A stretch of 44,645 bases of DNA, taken from positions 1-44,645 of the forward strand of contig DASXEJ010000062.1 of assembly GCA_036490175.1 (NCBI GenBank), given 5' to 3'. The notes under the pieces are model-generated. The model did no database searches and was not told the origin of the DNA. It was given only the letters and a program-made list of their open reading frames with translations. Each line of letters begins with the position of its first letter. Positions within the stretch are counted from its first letter, which is position 1. Below, in pieces: positions 7,394 through 15,949 of this stretch. The DNA is from Pirellulales bacterium (GTDB lineage Bacteria > Planctomycetota > Planctomycetia > Pirellulales > JACPPG01). The position numbers and the translations under genes were made by a program.

Positions 7394-8569
7394 CTATTGA
7401 GCGGTGCCGGCGTCGAAGGCCCTTTGCGCCGCTTCGTAAACTGCCTTCAGTGGCACGCCTTTTTCCGTTGCCACGCGCTGGCATGCTTCAAATTCCGGCG
7501 CGAAGCTGGGCGGCTGCCCTTCGATCCAGCCGAGCTTACCTTCGACCGGCCCCCATTCGGTCGTCACCGTGTGTTGACGTCGTTCGAGCTTGTGGCGACT
7601 GACCGGCCAACGGCGGACTCCCAACGTGCCCGTTTCGCGAAACAGAATTCGCTCGATCTTGTCGATCTGTTCTGGAGGGCAGAGTACCGAGAGCATCACG
7701 CCCGGCCGGTTCTTTTTCATTTGGATCGACGTGGTGTAGACGTCCAGGGCGCCCGCCTCCCACAAGCGCGTGGTGCAATAGCCGATCACCTCGCCGCTGG
7801 TATCATCGAGATTCGTTTCCAGAACCCAGATCTGGTCGCTGGTAACAACGTTCGAGGCTTCGCCGACGAATAGCCGCAATAAATTGGCCTGCTCCTTCAG
7901 ATCGCGCTGACCGGCGCCGTAGCCCACCCGTTCGACGGTCATGGCCGGCAGCGGACCGAACGTGTCGACCATGGTTGCCACGATGGCCGCACCGGTCGGC
8001 GTCGTCAACTCGCAAGCGACGTGCGATTCGGCGATGGGAATCCCGGCCAGCAATTCGGCCGTGGCCGGCGCGGGAATGCTCACTCGGCCGTGTGCGATTT
8101 CGATCGTGCCCTGCCCGGTGGGAACTGGCGAAGCATGGATGCGGTCGACGCCCAATAGATCCCAGGCCACGGCCGCGCCCACGATATCGGCAATTGAATC
8201 GACAGCGCCGACTTCGTGAAAATGAACCTTGCGGATCGTGGTGCCATGCACCTTGGCCTCGGCTTCACCCAACCGCGTGAAGATGCGCTTGGCCAGAGCC
8301 TTTTGCCGGTCGGTAAGACCACTGGCATCGATCATGTCGGTGATGTGATGCAAATGGCGATGGGCATGTTCCGGCTGGTGTTCGACCGTGACTTGCGTGG
8401 CGCGGAAGCCATTCTTCTTCACCTCGGTGGCCACCAGCCGGCAGCCGGCGATTCCCAAAGATTCAACCGCCGCATTCAGCGCGGCCAGGTCAACACCGGC
8501 ATCCACAAGTGCCCCCAAGGTCATGTCCCCGCTGATACCGCTCAGACAATCGAGATATGCAATTCTCAA
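7394..8569 (-). CDS. larC: nickel-pincer cofactor biosynthesis protein LarC (nickel insertion)
   Basis: LarC inserts nickel into the pyridinium-3,5-bisthiocarboxylic acid mononucleotide in a CTP-dependent reaction, the last step of the cofactor used by lactate racemase (LarA) and relatives. The 391-residue protein begins MRIAYLDCLSGISGDM, typical of the family. A His-rich metal loop follows near residues 63-76 (HQPEHAHRHLHHITD), then VHFHEVGAVDSIADIVGAA, and the C-terminal LarC2 part (ETNLDDTSGEVIGY, MKKNRPGVMLSVLC). The reading frame is continuous, unlike L. plantarum, where larC1 and larC2 are joined by a frameshift. The start is TTG at 8569 with AGGA about 11 nt upstream. No larA, larB or larE lies in the window. 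pncB is directly downstream. Confidence 0.95.
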   Translation of the reverse strand: MRIAYLDCLSGISGDMTLGALVDAGVDLAALNAAVESLGIAGCRLVATEVKKNGFRATQVTVEHQPEHAHRHLHHITDMIDASGLTDRQKALAKRIFTRLGEAEAKVHGTTIRKVHFHEVGAVDSIADIVGAAVAWDLLGVDRIHASPVPTGQGTIEIAHGRVSIPAPATAELLAGIPIAESHVACELTTPTGAAIVATMVDTFGPLPAMTVERVGYGAGQRDLKEQANLLRLFVGEASNVVTSDQIWVLETNLDDTSGEVIGYCTTRLWEAGALDVYTTSIQMKKNRPGVMLSVLCPPEQIDKIERILFRETGTLGVRRWPVSRHKLERRQHTVTTEWGPVEGKLGWIEGQPPSFAPEFEACQRVATEKGVPLKAVYEAAQRAFDAGTAQ

Positions 8570-8698
8570 TGTTTCTCTCGTTCCTTAGTTGGATGTTTTT
8601 GCCGACGGGCGGCTGGCAGCCGGAGGGTCTGGGACCCACGGCTGAGATTGACGCAGATTGCCCAGACCGCTAAAGTCCCAACCCGCTTGTGGATTCAT

Positions 8699-8715
8699 CT
8701 GGCACCTGACTAGCC
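8699..8715 (+). promoter_or_regulatory. possible sigma-54 promoter
   Basis: CTGGCACCTGACTAGCC matches the -24 element well (CTGGCAC). It keeps GG and GC exactly 10 bp apart, but the -12 element is TAGC instead of TTGC. It lies 127 bp before the pseudo-receiver gene at 8842. This is motif reading only; chance matches are common in GC-rich DNA. Confidence 0.25.
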
Positions 8716-8841
8716 AGGGCGAGCCACGAGATGGGGCCATACCAAGCATTGACTGGCTTCAGGATACCTCGCTTGCGTCCTGCTCTCAAAGGCTCTCCGA
8801 AAAACACGCTGACCCCGCGTCCCGGCAGCCTGCCGTCGCGG

Positions 8842-9684
8842 ATGCGGGTGCTGTACGTCACAACGTATCAACGCACCGGCGGATGGCTAGCCGAAGCGTT
8901 GGCCGCTGACAGCGCCTCTGAGGTCGTGCTGGAAGAAGCCGTCGGATTTGCCGCAGGATTGTCTCGCCTGCGTGACGACGTCTTCGATGCCGTGCTGATC
9001 GGCCATGAGCCAGACGAGTTGGACGCAACGGCCCTTGTCGACGCACTGCGGACGGCCGGATCGGAAGAACCTGTCATCGTGCTCGGCCAGCAGGACGAGG
9101 CCGAAATGACTGCCCTCTGCCTCGAAGCTCACGCCGATGCCTATCTGTGTGTCCGCTCTAGCACCACGCGGACTTTGATCTGGGTCGTGGCCCGCGCGAT
9201 CGAACACCACTTTTTGCTGCGCGAAAATCGACGGCTGCAACAGGCAGACCGGCACCGATTGGAAATGGAGCGCGGCGAAGCGGATCGATTGCTGACCGAA
9301 CAACAGGGGCTTCTTCGCGAACTGGACCTGCTCTCTGGCCCACGACAAGAGGGCACCGAGGGCCAGCCCGCCGAATCGATGTCCCGGCCGCCACTGCCCG
9401 AGCAACTCGAAGCGCACTATCGCGAGCTGTTGAGGGCCTATGTGATGATGGGCTCGGGGAACCTTGCAACCGAGATGCACGCCCTGGCCCAATGGCTGGC
9501 CACGGCGGGCATCTCTGCGGCCCAAACGCTCGAGCTGCATTTGCACGTGCTGCAGGGGGTCCTCAAGGGGCTGGGCACACGCAGCGCCCGACACATCATG
9601 AACCGCGCCGATCTACTGGCGCTCGAAGTGGGCGTGCATCTCTGCGAAGCCTATCGGCAACACGCGACGTCCGCCGCGCCGTAA
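8842..9684 (+). CDS. pseudo-receiver protein with C-terminal helical (RsbU-N/KaiA-like) domain
   Basis: The 280-residue product starts at the ATG at 8842, where a receiver-like fold begins (MRVLYVTTYQ); the upstream in-frame stretch has no protein character. Residues 1-125 follow receiver secondary structure, but the phospho-acceptor strand reads DAVLIGHEPDE, with Gly where Asp should be. The N-terminal acidic pair and the conserved Lys are also missing, so phosphorylation is unlikely. A Glu/Arg/Gln-rich coiled coil follows (about 130-175). An all-helical C-terminal domain comes last (HYRELLRAYVMMGSGNLATE, ISAAQTLELHLHVLQGVLKG, ADLLALEVGVHLCEAY). It recalls the N-terminal binding domain of RsbU or the KaiA bundle; that likeness is inference. 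No kinase neighbours it. Confidence 0.65.
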   Translation: MRVLYVTTYQRTGGWLAEALAADSASEVVLEEAVGFAAGLSRLRDDVFDAVLIGHEPDELDATALVDALRTAGSEEPVIVLGQQDEAEMTALCLEAHADAYLCVRSSTTRTLIWVVARAIEHHFLLRENRRLQQADRHRLEMERGEADRLLTEQQGLLRELDLLSGPRQEGTEGQPAESMSRPPLPEQLEAHYRELLRAYVMMGSGNLATEMHALAQWLATAGISAAQTLELHLHVLQGVLKGLGTRSARHIMNRADLLALEVGVHLCEAYRQHATSAAP

Positions 9685-9906
9685 TCGCCCGCTACGGGGG
9701 CGAACCTCTGCAATGCCAGGTGCTGTGAGGCCGATTGCAAAGTAGGCGGGTGCCTGGGGTCGGTGCACTCGCCGCCTCCAGAATGTGCGAAAAACTAGGG
9801 GCTCGCTTCGCTCGCCCCGAGCCACCCAGAAGGGCACCGCGAATCTCCAGGAGCTATGATGGTCGCTGTCCACCATGTCGACTCCCGTCCACGCAGTGAG
9901 GATTCT

Positions 9907-10710
9907 ATGCTGGCCGCCGCGCGCACGTTGTTCGTTGTTTGCCTAGTGACGTCGCCGGCCGCGATCGTCGTAGCGCAGCCTGCCGCAGTGCCGATCAAAA
10001 TCGGAGTCATCGACTCTCAACACATCGACCACCCGACGCACCATGTGCAGGGGCTGGCCGCTACGGCCAAGAACTATTGGATCACGAGCGTTGATCGGCT
10101 GGCTAAGCGAGGCCATGTCTATCGCGTCGATCGTGCGAGCGGAAAAGTCACGACCGAGCGCGAGCTGACTCTCGGCACACAGTATCATCCCGGCGGCATT
10201 ACTTTAGCCGCCGACGCGCTGTGGGCCCCGGTGGCCGAATATCGCCCGCGCTCGACCAGCACGATTCTGAAGCTCGACCCGATGTCGCTCGCCACAAAAG
10301 CGTCATTCACGATCGACGACCATATCGGCTGCCTGGCCGTCGTCGACGACGGCGAAATCCTAGCCGCGAATTGGGATGCGCGCACGTTTCACCGTTTGGG
10401 GACTGACGGCAAGAAGCTCGGCGAGCTTGCCAATCCGCGCCCGGCAAAATATCAGGATCTGAAAACGCTCGACGGGCGTATAGTGGCCAGCGGCACCGAG
10501 CTGGTCGACGGCCAGCAGCTACCGGTCATCGATCGTTTGCACCCGAAGACACTGGCCCTCGTGTCGCGTTGGCAGCCTACTGGCACGTTGCGCACAGGCG
10601 GCAACAACTTCTGCCGCGAAGGCTGTGCGATCTACGATGGCCAGTTGCTGCTGATGCCCGAGGACGGGCCGCAAACGACGATCTATCGCTTTGCCATACC
10701 GACTGATTAA
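9907..10710 (+). CDS. exported DUF6454-like beta-propeller-type protein
   Basis: The 267-residue product starts at the ATG at 9907, which has GAGGA 4 nt upstream and is followed by a signal peptide (MLAAARTLFVVCLVTSPAAI, then VVAQ). The mature part has short repeating beta units: HHVQGLAATAKNYWITSVDR, GGITLAADALWAPVAEY, ILKLDP, GCLAVVDDGEILAANWDART and QDLKTLDGRIVASG. The pattern resembles a small propeller that reads out a property per blade. I recall this composition from DUF6454, which has no assigned function. It ends 63 bp from the convergent SMP-30-like gene, another predicted propeller, so the two may act in related sugar or lactone chemistry; that link is inference. Confidence 0.6.
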   Translation: MLAAARTLFVVCLVTSPAAIVVAQPAAVPIKIGVIDSQHIDHPTHHVQGLAATAKNYWITSVDRLAKRGHVYRVDRASGKVTTERELTLGTQYHPGGITLAADALWAPVAEYRPRSTSTILKLDPMSLATKASFTIDDHIGCLAVVDDGEILAANWDARTFHRLGTDGKKLGELANPRPAKYQDLKTLDGRIVASGTELVDGQQLPVIDRLHPKTLALVSRWQPTGTLRTGGNNFCREGCAIYDGQLLLMPEDGPQTTIYRFAIPTD

Positions 10711-10773
10711 CTCTCGGTGCGGGTTGGCGCCGCCAACAGACCGCCGCACGAGTGCGTTGTAGTCGACCGCCAG

Positions 10774-11721
10774 TCACTTCTTCGCCGGCAGGATTACCAG
10801 TCCCTTCACTCCCAAATCGAGACTGAAAAGGCCGCCACCACCACTTTCGGCCCCTAGGCCGCCGGTCACATAGAGCTGTTCCATTCTCGGCCCACCGAAT
10901 GCCACGTTGCTGGTCGTTACATTGCCGCCCGGATAGCGAGCCAATAGTTTTCCCTCGGGGCTGAGGACTTGCACTTCGCGCATGCCGTAATGCGCCACGT
11001 ACAGATTGCCGGCCGCATCGAGACACATGCCGTCGGGCTGGTTGTCGATCTGCCCCTTGGCTTCGTCCTTCGTCGGCAGGTCGGCCAGCACGCGGCGGTT
11101 GGTCAGCGTGCCCGGCCCGGTCACATCATACACGTGGACGCGGTTCTTCTGGCTTTCTCCCAAATAGAGGTGCTTACCGTCTGCCGTTAGCGCGATGCCG
11201 TTGGGGAATGCCAATCCGCTGTCGCAAAGATGAGTCTTTCCCTGCGCATCGACATAGTGGACCGTGCCGATCGGCTTCTCCAAACCCGAATCGCCGGGAT
11301 CGCTGAAGTAGAAACCGCCATTGGGGGTGTCGAGCGTCAGGTCATTCGGCCCGCGCAATGCTATGCCATCGCATGCCGTCGAGGCTGGGTCGAGCAACTT
11401 GCCATCGGCCGAGAGGTGCAGCACGGCATGCCGGCTCGCGTCGCACACCAGGTGCGTGTCGTCGGCCAGCACCTTGTGACCGTTGGGCGCGCCAGTCACT
11501 GCCCAAGTGCGCTTGCGTCCGTCGGGCGAGAATTGGACGATCTTGTCACCTTCGCTGATATAGCCCTGTCCGGCATGATCGAAGACGACCCCTTCACAGT
11601 AATGGGGCACTTCCAGCAGCTTCACGGCCTCGGCGTGTTTGGGCAGGTCGGCGGCAACCGCCACAGGCGGCAACAGAGAGAGGGCGATCCATACGTAAAA
11701 GGCATGGCCAGGGCGTGGCAT
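10774..11721 (-). CDS. exported SMP-30/gluconolactonase/LRE-type protein
   Basis: The 315-residue product starts at the ATG at 11721, with GGAG 9 nt upstream and a signal peptide right after it (HAFYVWIALSLLPPVAVAAD). Propeller blades carry typical SMP-30 phrases: YCEGVVFDHAGQGYISEGDK, GPNDLTLDTPNGGFYFSDPG, FPNGIALTADGKHLYLGES, DNQPDGMCLDAAGNLYVAHY and NVAFGGPRMEQLYVTGGL. Conserved Glu (EGVVF), Asn (PNDL), Asn (FPNGI) and Asp (QPDGM) match the metal-binding set of calcium-dependent lactonases. The likely role is periplasmic hydrolysis of a sugar lactone or a related ester. It is transcribed away from the ABC transporter operon across a 352-bp region that could hold shared control sites. Confidence 0.88.
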   Translation of the reverse strand: MPRPGHAFYVWIALSLLPPVAVAADLPKHAEAVKLLEVPHYCEGVVFDHAGQGYISEGDKIVQFSPDGRKRTWAVTGAPNGHKVLADDTHLVCDASRHAVLHLSADGKLLDPASTACDGIALRGPNDLTLDTPNGGFYFSDPGDSGLEKPIGTVHYVDAQGKTHLCDSGLAFPNGIALTADGKHLYLGESQKNRVHVYDVTGPGTLTNRRVLADLPTKDEAKGQIDNQPDGMCLDAAGNLYVAHYGMREVQVLSPEGKLLARYPGGNVTTSNVAFGGPRMEQLYVTGGLGAESGGGGLFSLDLGVKGLVILPAKK

Positions 11722-12073
11722 GGTGACGAACTCCGATCTCGGAAGTGGTACTGTGTGCGTGCGGAGAAAAGACCCGCGGTCGCGGGCGATGTGCATAGCG
11801 TAGGCCCGTTGCGATCGGGCCGCAACCCGATGGATGCTGCGCCCCCAACCTGCATTTGCTTGCCGGCGCGCGGGTGCTTAGATTAAACCAAGCTTGTTTA
11901 GGGTCGCCACGCGCGACGGCCTTTCCTCACGGCGCGGGGAAGGACAGGGGGGGACACACATTGATCGTTGAGGGTACGGCGCTATCGTTGCGCCAAGCCC
12001 TCAAGCGACGCTCGATCGCAGGCCCCAGCGTCGTGCCGACCATAATTTCATTGCATCGCAAGGAGAGTCCCAG
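11722..12073. other. 352-bp divergent intergenic region
   Basis: It separates the SMP-30-like gene from the ABC transporter operon and should hold both promoters. No protein-like frame is visible. It contains the AT-rich quasi-palindrome at 11884-11900. The translation signal of the binding-protein gene is AAGGAG at 12059-12064 before GTG 12074. Confidence 0.5.
11884..11900. promoter_or_regulatory. quasi-palindrome, candidate operator
   Basis: TAAACCAAGCTTGTTTA is a palindrome broken by one extra C (TAAAC-AAG against CTTGTTTA). Its low GC stands out in this region and it sits between divergent genes, as expected of an operator for a LacI-like or similar dimeric regulator. No regulator gene is nearby. 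Confidence 0.35.
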
Positions 12074-13114
12074 GTGGGTTATTCCGAAACCGCAGCGTCC
12101 TCCCGGCGTGGGTTCTTGCAGGCTGCCGCCGGCGCCGGGCTGACAGCCTTGGTTGCAGGCTGTGCCCCGCAGGGAAGGGCCGCCGGTGACGGCAATCGCA
12201 AACCACTCCGCGCCGCGATGGGCAACGCCGGACTGCAAAGCACCTGGTGCAAGCTCGGCAAAGATACCGCCGAGTTGTGGGGTGACCTATTGGGCGTCGA
12301 GATCGTCTGGTTCGATGGCGAGTTTGATCCGCAAAAGCAACGCAACAAGCTCGACCTGATTGTCGACGGCGACTGGGATTTTTGCTGCTTTCAGGCCGTG
12401 CAGATCGATTCGCTCGAAGAGCCCGTTCGGCAATTGAAAAAACGGGGGATACCTGTGATCTCGATGGACACGATGCTGGTGGCCAAGGAGCGTATGCGCG
12501 ATGTCGGAGTGTGGTGCGAGGTGACTCCGAATCAGGTCTTCATGGGCGAGAGCAGCACGCGGTATCTAATGCAGAAGATAGGCGGCCGCGGCAAGGTGAT
12601 CCATATTGGCGGGCTCAGCGCGCACTCGGGCGCACTGGGTCGCCGCGAAGGATTCGAGAACGTGCTGGCGCAATACCCAGACGTGCAAGTGCTGGGGGGC
12701 GGTGTGCGTTGGTGCGATTGGGAAAAGCAGATGGCGCGCGACACGTTCGAGTCGCTACTGGACCAAAGCCAGGAACCGATCGCCGGCGCGTTCTTCCACA
12801 GCGACGATATGGCCCTTGCCTGCCTGCCGGCGCTCGAAGGCACCCCGCATGCCAAAATGGTGGTCACGGCCGTCGACGGCCAGAAAGAAGGGCTAGCCGC
12901 GATCCGCGAAGGGAAGCTGGCCGCCACGACGGTCAACCCTGTCTGCTTGATCCATATGACGGCCTTGTCGCTCGGTCAGTTCATCGTCCGCAATGACGAG
13001 CAGGTCGACAACGTGCCGCTCGAGATCGTCACGCCGGGACCGCTCGTCTCGCGCGAGTCAGGCAATCTCGAAGCGATGCTCTATCTGGCCGATCCTCGGC
13101 ACTGCCTGGTTTGA
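12074..13114 (+). CDS. sugar ABC transporter substrate-binding lipoprotein (ribose type)
   Basis: The 346-residue product starts with GTG, with AAGGAG 9 nt upstream. The leader combines a twin-arginine motif (SSRRGFLQ) with a lipobox (LVAGC, Cys30), so it is probably a Tat-exported lipoprotein. The body is a periplasmic-binding fold of the Peripla_BP_4/RbsB class: DFCCFQAVQIDSLEEPVRQL, KKRGIPVISMDTML, FHSDDMALACLPAL, TAVDGQKEGLAAIREGKLAA. Here it would capture a monosaccharide or nucleoside and hand it to the permease. It is first in a four-gene operon with the ATPase, permease and nucleoside hydrolase. The substrate cannot be read from the sequence; the hydrolase suggests ribose or nucleosides. 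Confidence 0.9.
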   Translation: MGYSETAASSRRGFLQAAAGAGLTALVAGCAPQGRAAGDGNRKPLRAAMGNAGLQSTWCKLGKDTAELWGDLLGVEIVWFDGEFDPQKQRNKLDLIVDGDWDFCCFQAVQIDSLEEPVRQLKKRGIPVISMDTMLVAKERMRDVGVWCEVTPNQVFMGESSTRYLMQKIGGRGKVIHIGGLSAHSGALGRREGFENVLAQYPDVQVLGGGVRWCDWEKQMARDTFESLLDQSQEPIAGAFFHSDDMALACLPALEGTPHAKMVVTAVDGQKEGLAAIREGKLAATTVNPVCLIHMTALSLGQFIVRNDEQVDNVPLEIVTPGPLVSRESGNLEAMLYLADPRHCLV

Positions 13115-13197
13115 GTGCCCTCGGTGAGAAGTACAGGCGAATCGTTGGTTGTGGGAAATGGATCGAGGCGCTGATCGCTGACAACCGAGCGTCTATT

Positions 13198-13266
13198 CGG
13201 AGATGATTCCCCGCCGCCGCACTTTTGACAGTTCATCGCCCTTCACTGCCCGCCTGATCATCTCCG
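13198..13266 (+). promoter_or_regulatory. perfect 10-bp inverted repeat just before the ATPase start
   Basis: CGGAGATGAT at 13198-13207 is exactly complementary in reverse to ATCATCTCCG at 13257-13266, which touches the ATG at 13268. No Shine-Dalgarno precedes that ATG. If transcribed, the pair would form a stem whose 3' arm abuts the start codon, so it might tune translation of the ATPase relative to the binding protein. Confidence 0.4.
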
Positions 13267-13267
13267 C

Positions 13268-14782
13268 ATGTCGACCACCGCCCCTCATGCCGAATCACCG
13301 CTACTCGCTTGTCGCGGTATTGGCAAGCGGTTCGCGGGGGAGGTGGCGCTGGCTGATGTCGACTTCACGCTCAAGGCGGGCGAGGTTCACGGCCTGGTCG
13401 GGAGCAATGGTGCCGGCAAAAGCACGCTCATGAAAATCTTGGCAGGCGCGCTACCCGATCATGCCGGCACAGTCGAACTCGACGGACGTACAGTCGACCT
13501 CACCAGTCCCCAGTCGGCACTCCGGCACGGCATCGCCATGGTGTACCAAGAGCTATCAGGCGTGGCGCAGATTTCAGTCGCCGAGAACCTGTTCCTGGGC
13601 CGGCAGCCGACGACCCGCTTTGGGCGAATCGATTGGAGCGCAATGCGCCGCCAAGCCCGGCAGCAGTTGGCCGAGCTAAAGATCGAAGTCGACGTCGAAC
13701 GGCGATTGGGTTCTTACCCGCTGGTGGTGCGTCAGATGGTGGAAATCGCCCGAGGATTGCACTCGGGTGCCAGGGTGCTCATCCTCGACGAGCCCACGAG
13801 CGCGCTCAGCCCGCCGGAAACGCGCCGCCTGTTCGAGCTGATCCGGCAATTGCGCGAGCGGGGCGTTGCGATAGTCTTCATCAGCCACTTTATCGAAGAC
13901 GTGTTGGAAATCTGCGATCGCGTGACAATCCTGCGTTCTGGACGGGTCGTCGAGACGCGTCCCACGCAAGAGTTGAACAAGCACACGGTCATCCACGCCA
14001 TGCTGGGGCATCGCCTCGATTCCCGCGAGGTAGGGTACGAGGAAGGAGTAGTATTGCCGCCGCGAAACGCGACGCCGCCGATGCTCATCGCCGAAGGGTT
14101 GGCACTCGCGCACGCGTTCTCACCGATCGATCTGGCTGTCTCGCCCGGCGAGTGCCTGGGACTCTACGGGTTCGTGGGGTCAGGCGTTCAGGAACTCGTA
14201 CATTGTCTGGCCAGCGCGCGACGCGCCACGTCTGGGCGAGTTCTTGTCGGGGGCCAGCCGCTTGTGCAGGGAGATACTCACGGCGCGGTGCGGCGCGGGG
14301 TCGCTCTGGTCGGTGCGGACCGGGGGCAGACGCTAGTACAGGATGCCGAGATCTATAAAAACGTCACACTGGCGCATCTAAAACGCGTGGCCGGCGGATG
14401 GCTCACTCGGCGTAAAGAAGTATCGATCGCCGAGCCAGTGCTTGCTCGGGTCGGTTGTCGTCCTTTGTCACCGACATTGCGGGCGCGCAACTTATCGGGA
14501 GGCAATCAACAGAAAGTCGTGCTGGCTAAATGGCTATTAGCGCCCGTACGCGTGCTATTGCTCGACGAGCCGACGCGCGGGATGGACGTAGGTGCGAAGG
14601 AAGAAATCATGCAACTCGTAGCCCAACAGAAGCAAGCTGGCGCAGCGGTGGTGCTGGCCTCGAGTGAGCCGGAAGCCGTGCTGGCCCACGCCGACCGCAT
14701 CGTCGTAATGAGTCGCGGGCAAGTGACGCAGGAATTCGCCGGAACCCGAGTCGACAAACAGACACTTATGCGCTTCGCCTGA
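13268..14782 (+). CDS. sugar ABC transporter ATPase, double NBD (RbsA/MglA type)
   Basis: The 504-residue product is two fused nucleotide-binding domains. NBD1 has Walker A GSNGAGKST at 45-53 and Walker B LILDEPTSAL near 170-180. Its signature is weak (YPLVVRQMVEIARGL), as is usual in this class. NBD2 has a degenerate Walker A (LYGFVGSGVQEL) but a full signature, LSGGNQQK, near residue 409, and LLLDEPTRGMDVG. That asymmetry is normal for RbsA/MglA proteins, which energise uptake of ribose, galactose or nucleosides. The start lacks a ribosome site and is preceded by an inverted repeat. It lies 153 bp after the binding-protein gene and 140 bp before the permease. Confidence 0.95.
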   Translation: MSTTAPHAESPLLACRGIGKRFAGEVALADVDFTLKAGEVHGLVGSNGAGKSTLMKILAGALPDHAGTVELDGRTVDLTSPQSALRHGIAMVYQELSGVAQISVAENLFLGRQPTTRFGRIDWSAMRRQARQQLAELKIEVDVERRLGSYPLVVRQMVEIARGLHSGARVLILDEPTSALSPPETRRLFELIRQLRERGVAIVFISHFIEDVLEICDRVTILRSGRVVETRPTQELNKHTVIHAMLGHRLDSREVGYEEGVVLPPRNATPPMLIAEGLALAHAFSPIDLAVSPGECLGLYGFVGSGVQELVHCLASARRATSGRVLVGGQPLVQGDTHGAVRRGVALVGADRGQTLVQDAEIYKNVTLAHLKRVAGGWLTRRKEVSIAEPVLARVGCRPLSPTLRARNLSGGNQQKVVLAKWLLAPVRVLLLDEPTRGMDVGAKEEIMQLVAQQKQAGAAVVLASSEPEAVLAHADRIVVMSRGQVTQEFAGTRVDKQTLMRFA

Positions 14783-14922
14783 GTTTGTCGGGTCGTCGAC
14801 GTGAGCGGACACCAGGCACAAATCTGCGGTGGGATCCAACCTGTGACGCGGTAGTAGGGCACGAATGTCAATTGATAAAGACCACCACCTGACCAAACAT
14901 TTCCTTCGGCCGACCGAACAAC

Positions 14923-15948
14923 ATGCCCGCTGACGACAAACCACTCTATCGCCGCATCCTCGGTCGACTCGAAGCGCAGGACATTGCGCCGCTAGTGAGC
15001 CTGGCGGTGCTAGTGCTCTTTTTTGCGCTGGCCACGCCGAGCGGGACGTTTCTCAAGCCCTCGACATTGGTGCAGGTCTTTAAGCAGGGGGCGGTGCTGG
15101 CCATCGTCTCGGTCGGGCTGACGTATGTGCTGTTGTGCGCCGAGATCGATTTGGCGGTCGGCATGGTGGCCCTCTGGACCGCATGTTTCTGTGGCTGGTT
15201 ATTCGAGCGCCCGTTTGCCGCGGGAAGAGCGGGCACGGGCGAAGTGTCGGCCTGGGCCGTGGCGCTGGTGATCGCGGTGCCGCTCGGTACCAGCCTGCTA
15301 TTGGGACTGGCCTCGGGCGTGCTGACCGTTTGGTCGCGGCTCCCGAGCTTCATTATTTCGCTGGCCATGATGAACATCGCCGACGGCATGTCCCGATGGC
15401 TGACGAAAAGCGAGAAGTTCGCCGTGCCAGCCATTCTGAAGACGATCGGCAATCGAGGCATCGAGCTTACGGATCGGCTGGAGTTGCCCTATAGCGCGCT
15501 GCTGGCGGCCGTGGTCTTTTTGATTGGCCATCTGGTGCTACAACACACGCGCTTCGGCCGCTACGTTTACATGACTGGCGGCAATCGTGAGGCGGCGCGC
15601 CTGGCCGGCGTGCGCACCGGGTGGATCGTCGTCGCCTGCCTGGCCATTTCGGCCGTTACGGCAGGCCTGGGCGGGCTGGTAAACGCCGGCCGGCTGAATA
15701 GCATCAGCCTTGATCAGAATGCCGACCTGCTGTTGAGCGCCGTAGCGTGCGTCGTCCTCGGAGGGACCAGCCTGTTTGGCGGTTCCGGCGGCATGGGACG
15801 CACCGTAGTCGGCGTGCTGACGTTCAGCGTTCTCAAGGTGGGGTTGAACCAGGTGGCCTGGATCAACGACCTGGCCCGTCCACTGCTGATGGGACTGGTA
15901 TTGCTAGTGGCGCTCGTGGTGAACGGTTTACTTTCGAAAGAGAGATAA
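14923..15948 (+). CDS. sugar ABC transporter permease (RbsC type)
   Basis: The 341-residue inner-membrane protein has about eight to ten hydrophobic segments. BPD_transp_2 landmarks are visible: GAVLAIVSVGLTYVLLCAEI plus DLAVG early on, PSFIISLAMMNIADG in the middle, the cytoplasmic-loop motif YMTGGNREAARLAGVR near 215-230, and CVVLGGTSLFGGSGGMGRTV toward the end. It would form the channel with the ATPase at 13268-14782 and accept substrate from the lipoprotein. One base separates its stop from the nucleoside hydrolase start, so the two are translated as a pair. Confidence 0.95.
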   Translation: MPADDKPLYRRILGRLEAQDIAPLVSLAVLVLFFALATPSGTFLKPSTLVQVFKQGAVLAIVSVGLTYVLLCAEIDLAVGMVALWTACFCGWLFERPFAAGRAGTGEVSAWAVALVIAVPLGTSLLLGLASGVLTVWSRLPSFIISLAMMNIADGMSRWLTKSEKFAVPAILKTIGNRGIELTDRLELPYSALLAAVVFLIGHLVLQHTRFGRYVYMTGGNREAARLAGVRTGWIVVACLAISAVTAGLGGLVNAGRLNSISLDQNADLLLSAVACVVLGGTSLFGGSGGMGRTVVGVLTFSVLKVGLNQVAWINDLARPLLMGLVLLVALVVNGLLSKER

Positions 15949-15949
15949 G

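Noticed and set aside
8887..9594. 235-codon frame antisense to the pseudo-receiver gene
   Set aside because: No motif or ribosome site, and composition typical of an antisense frame.
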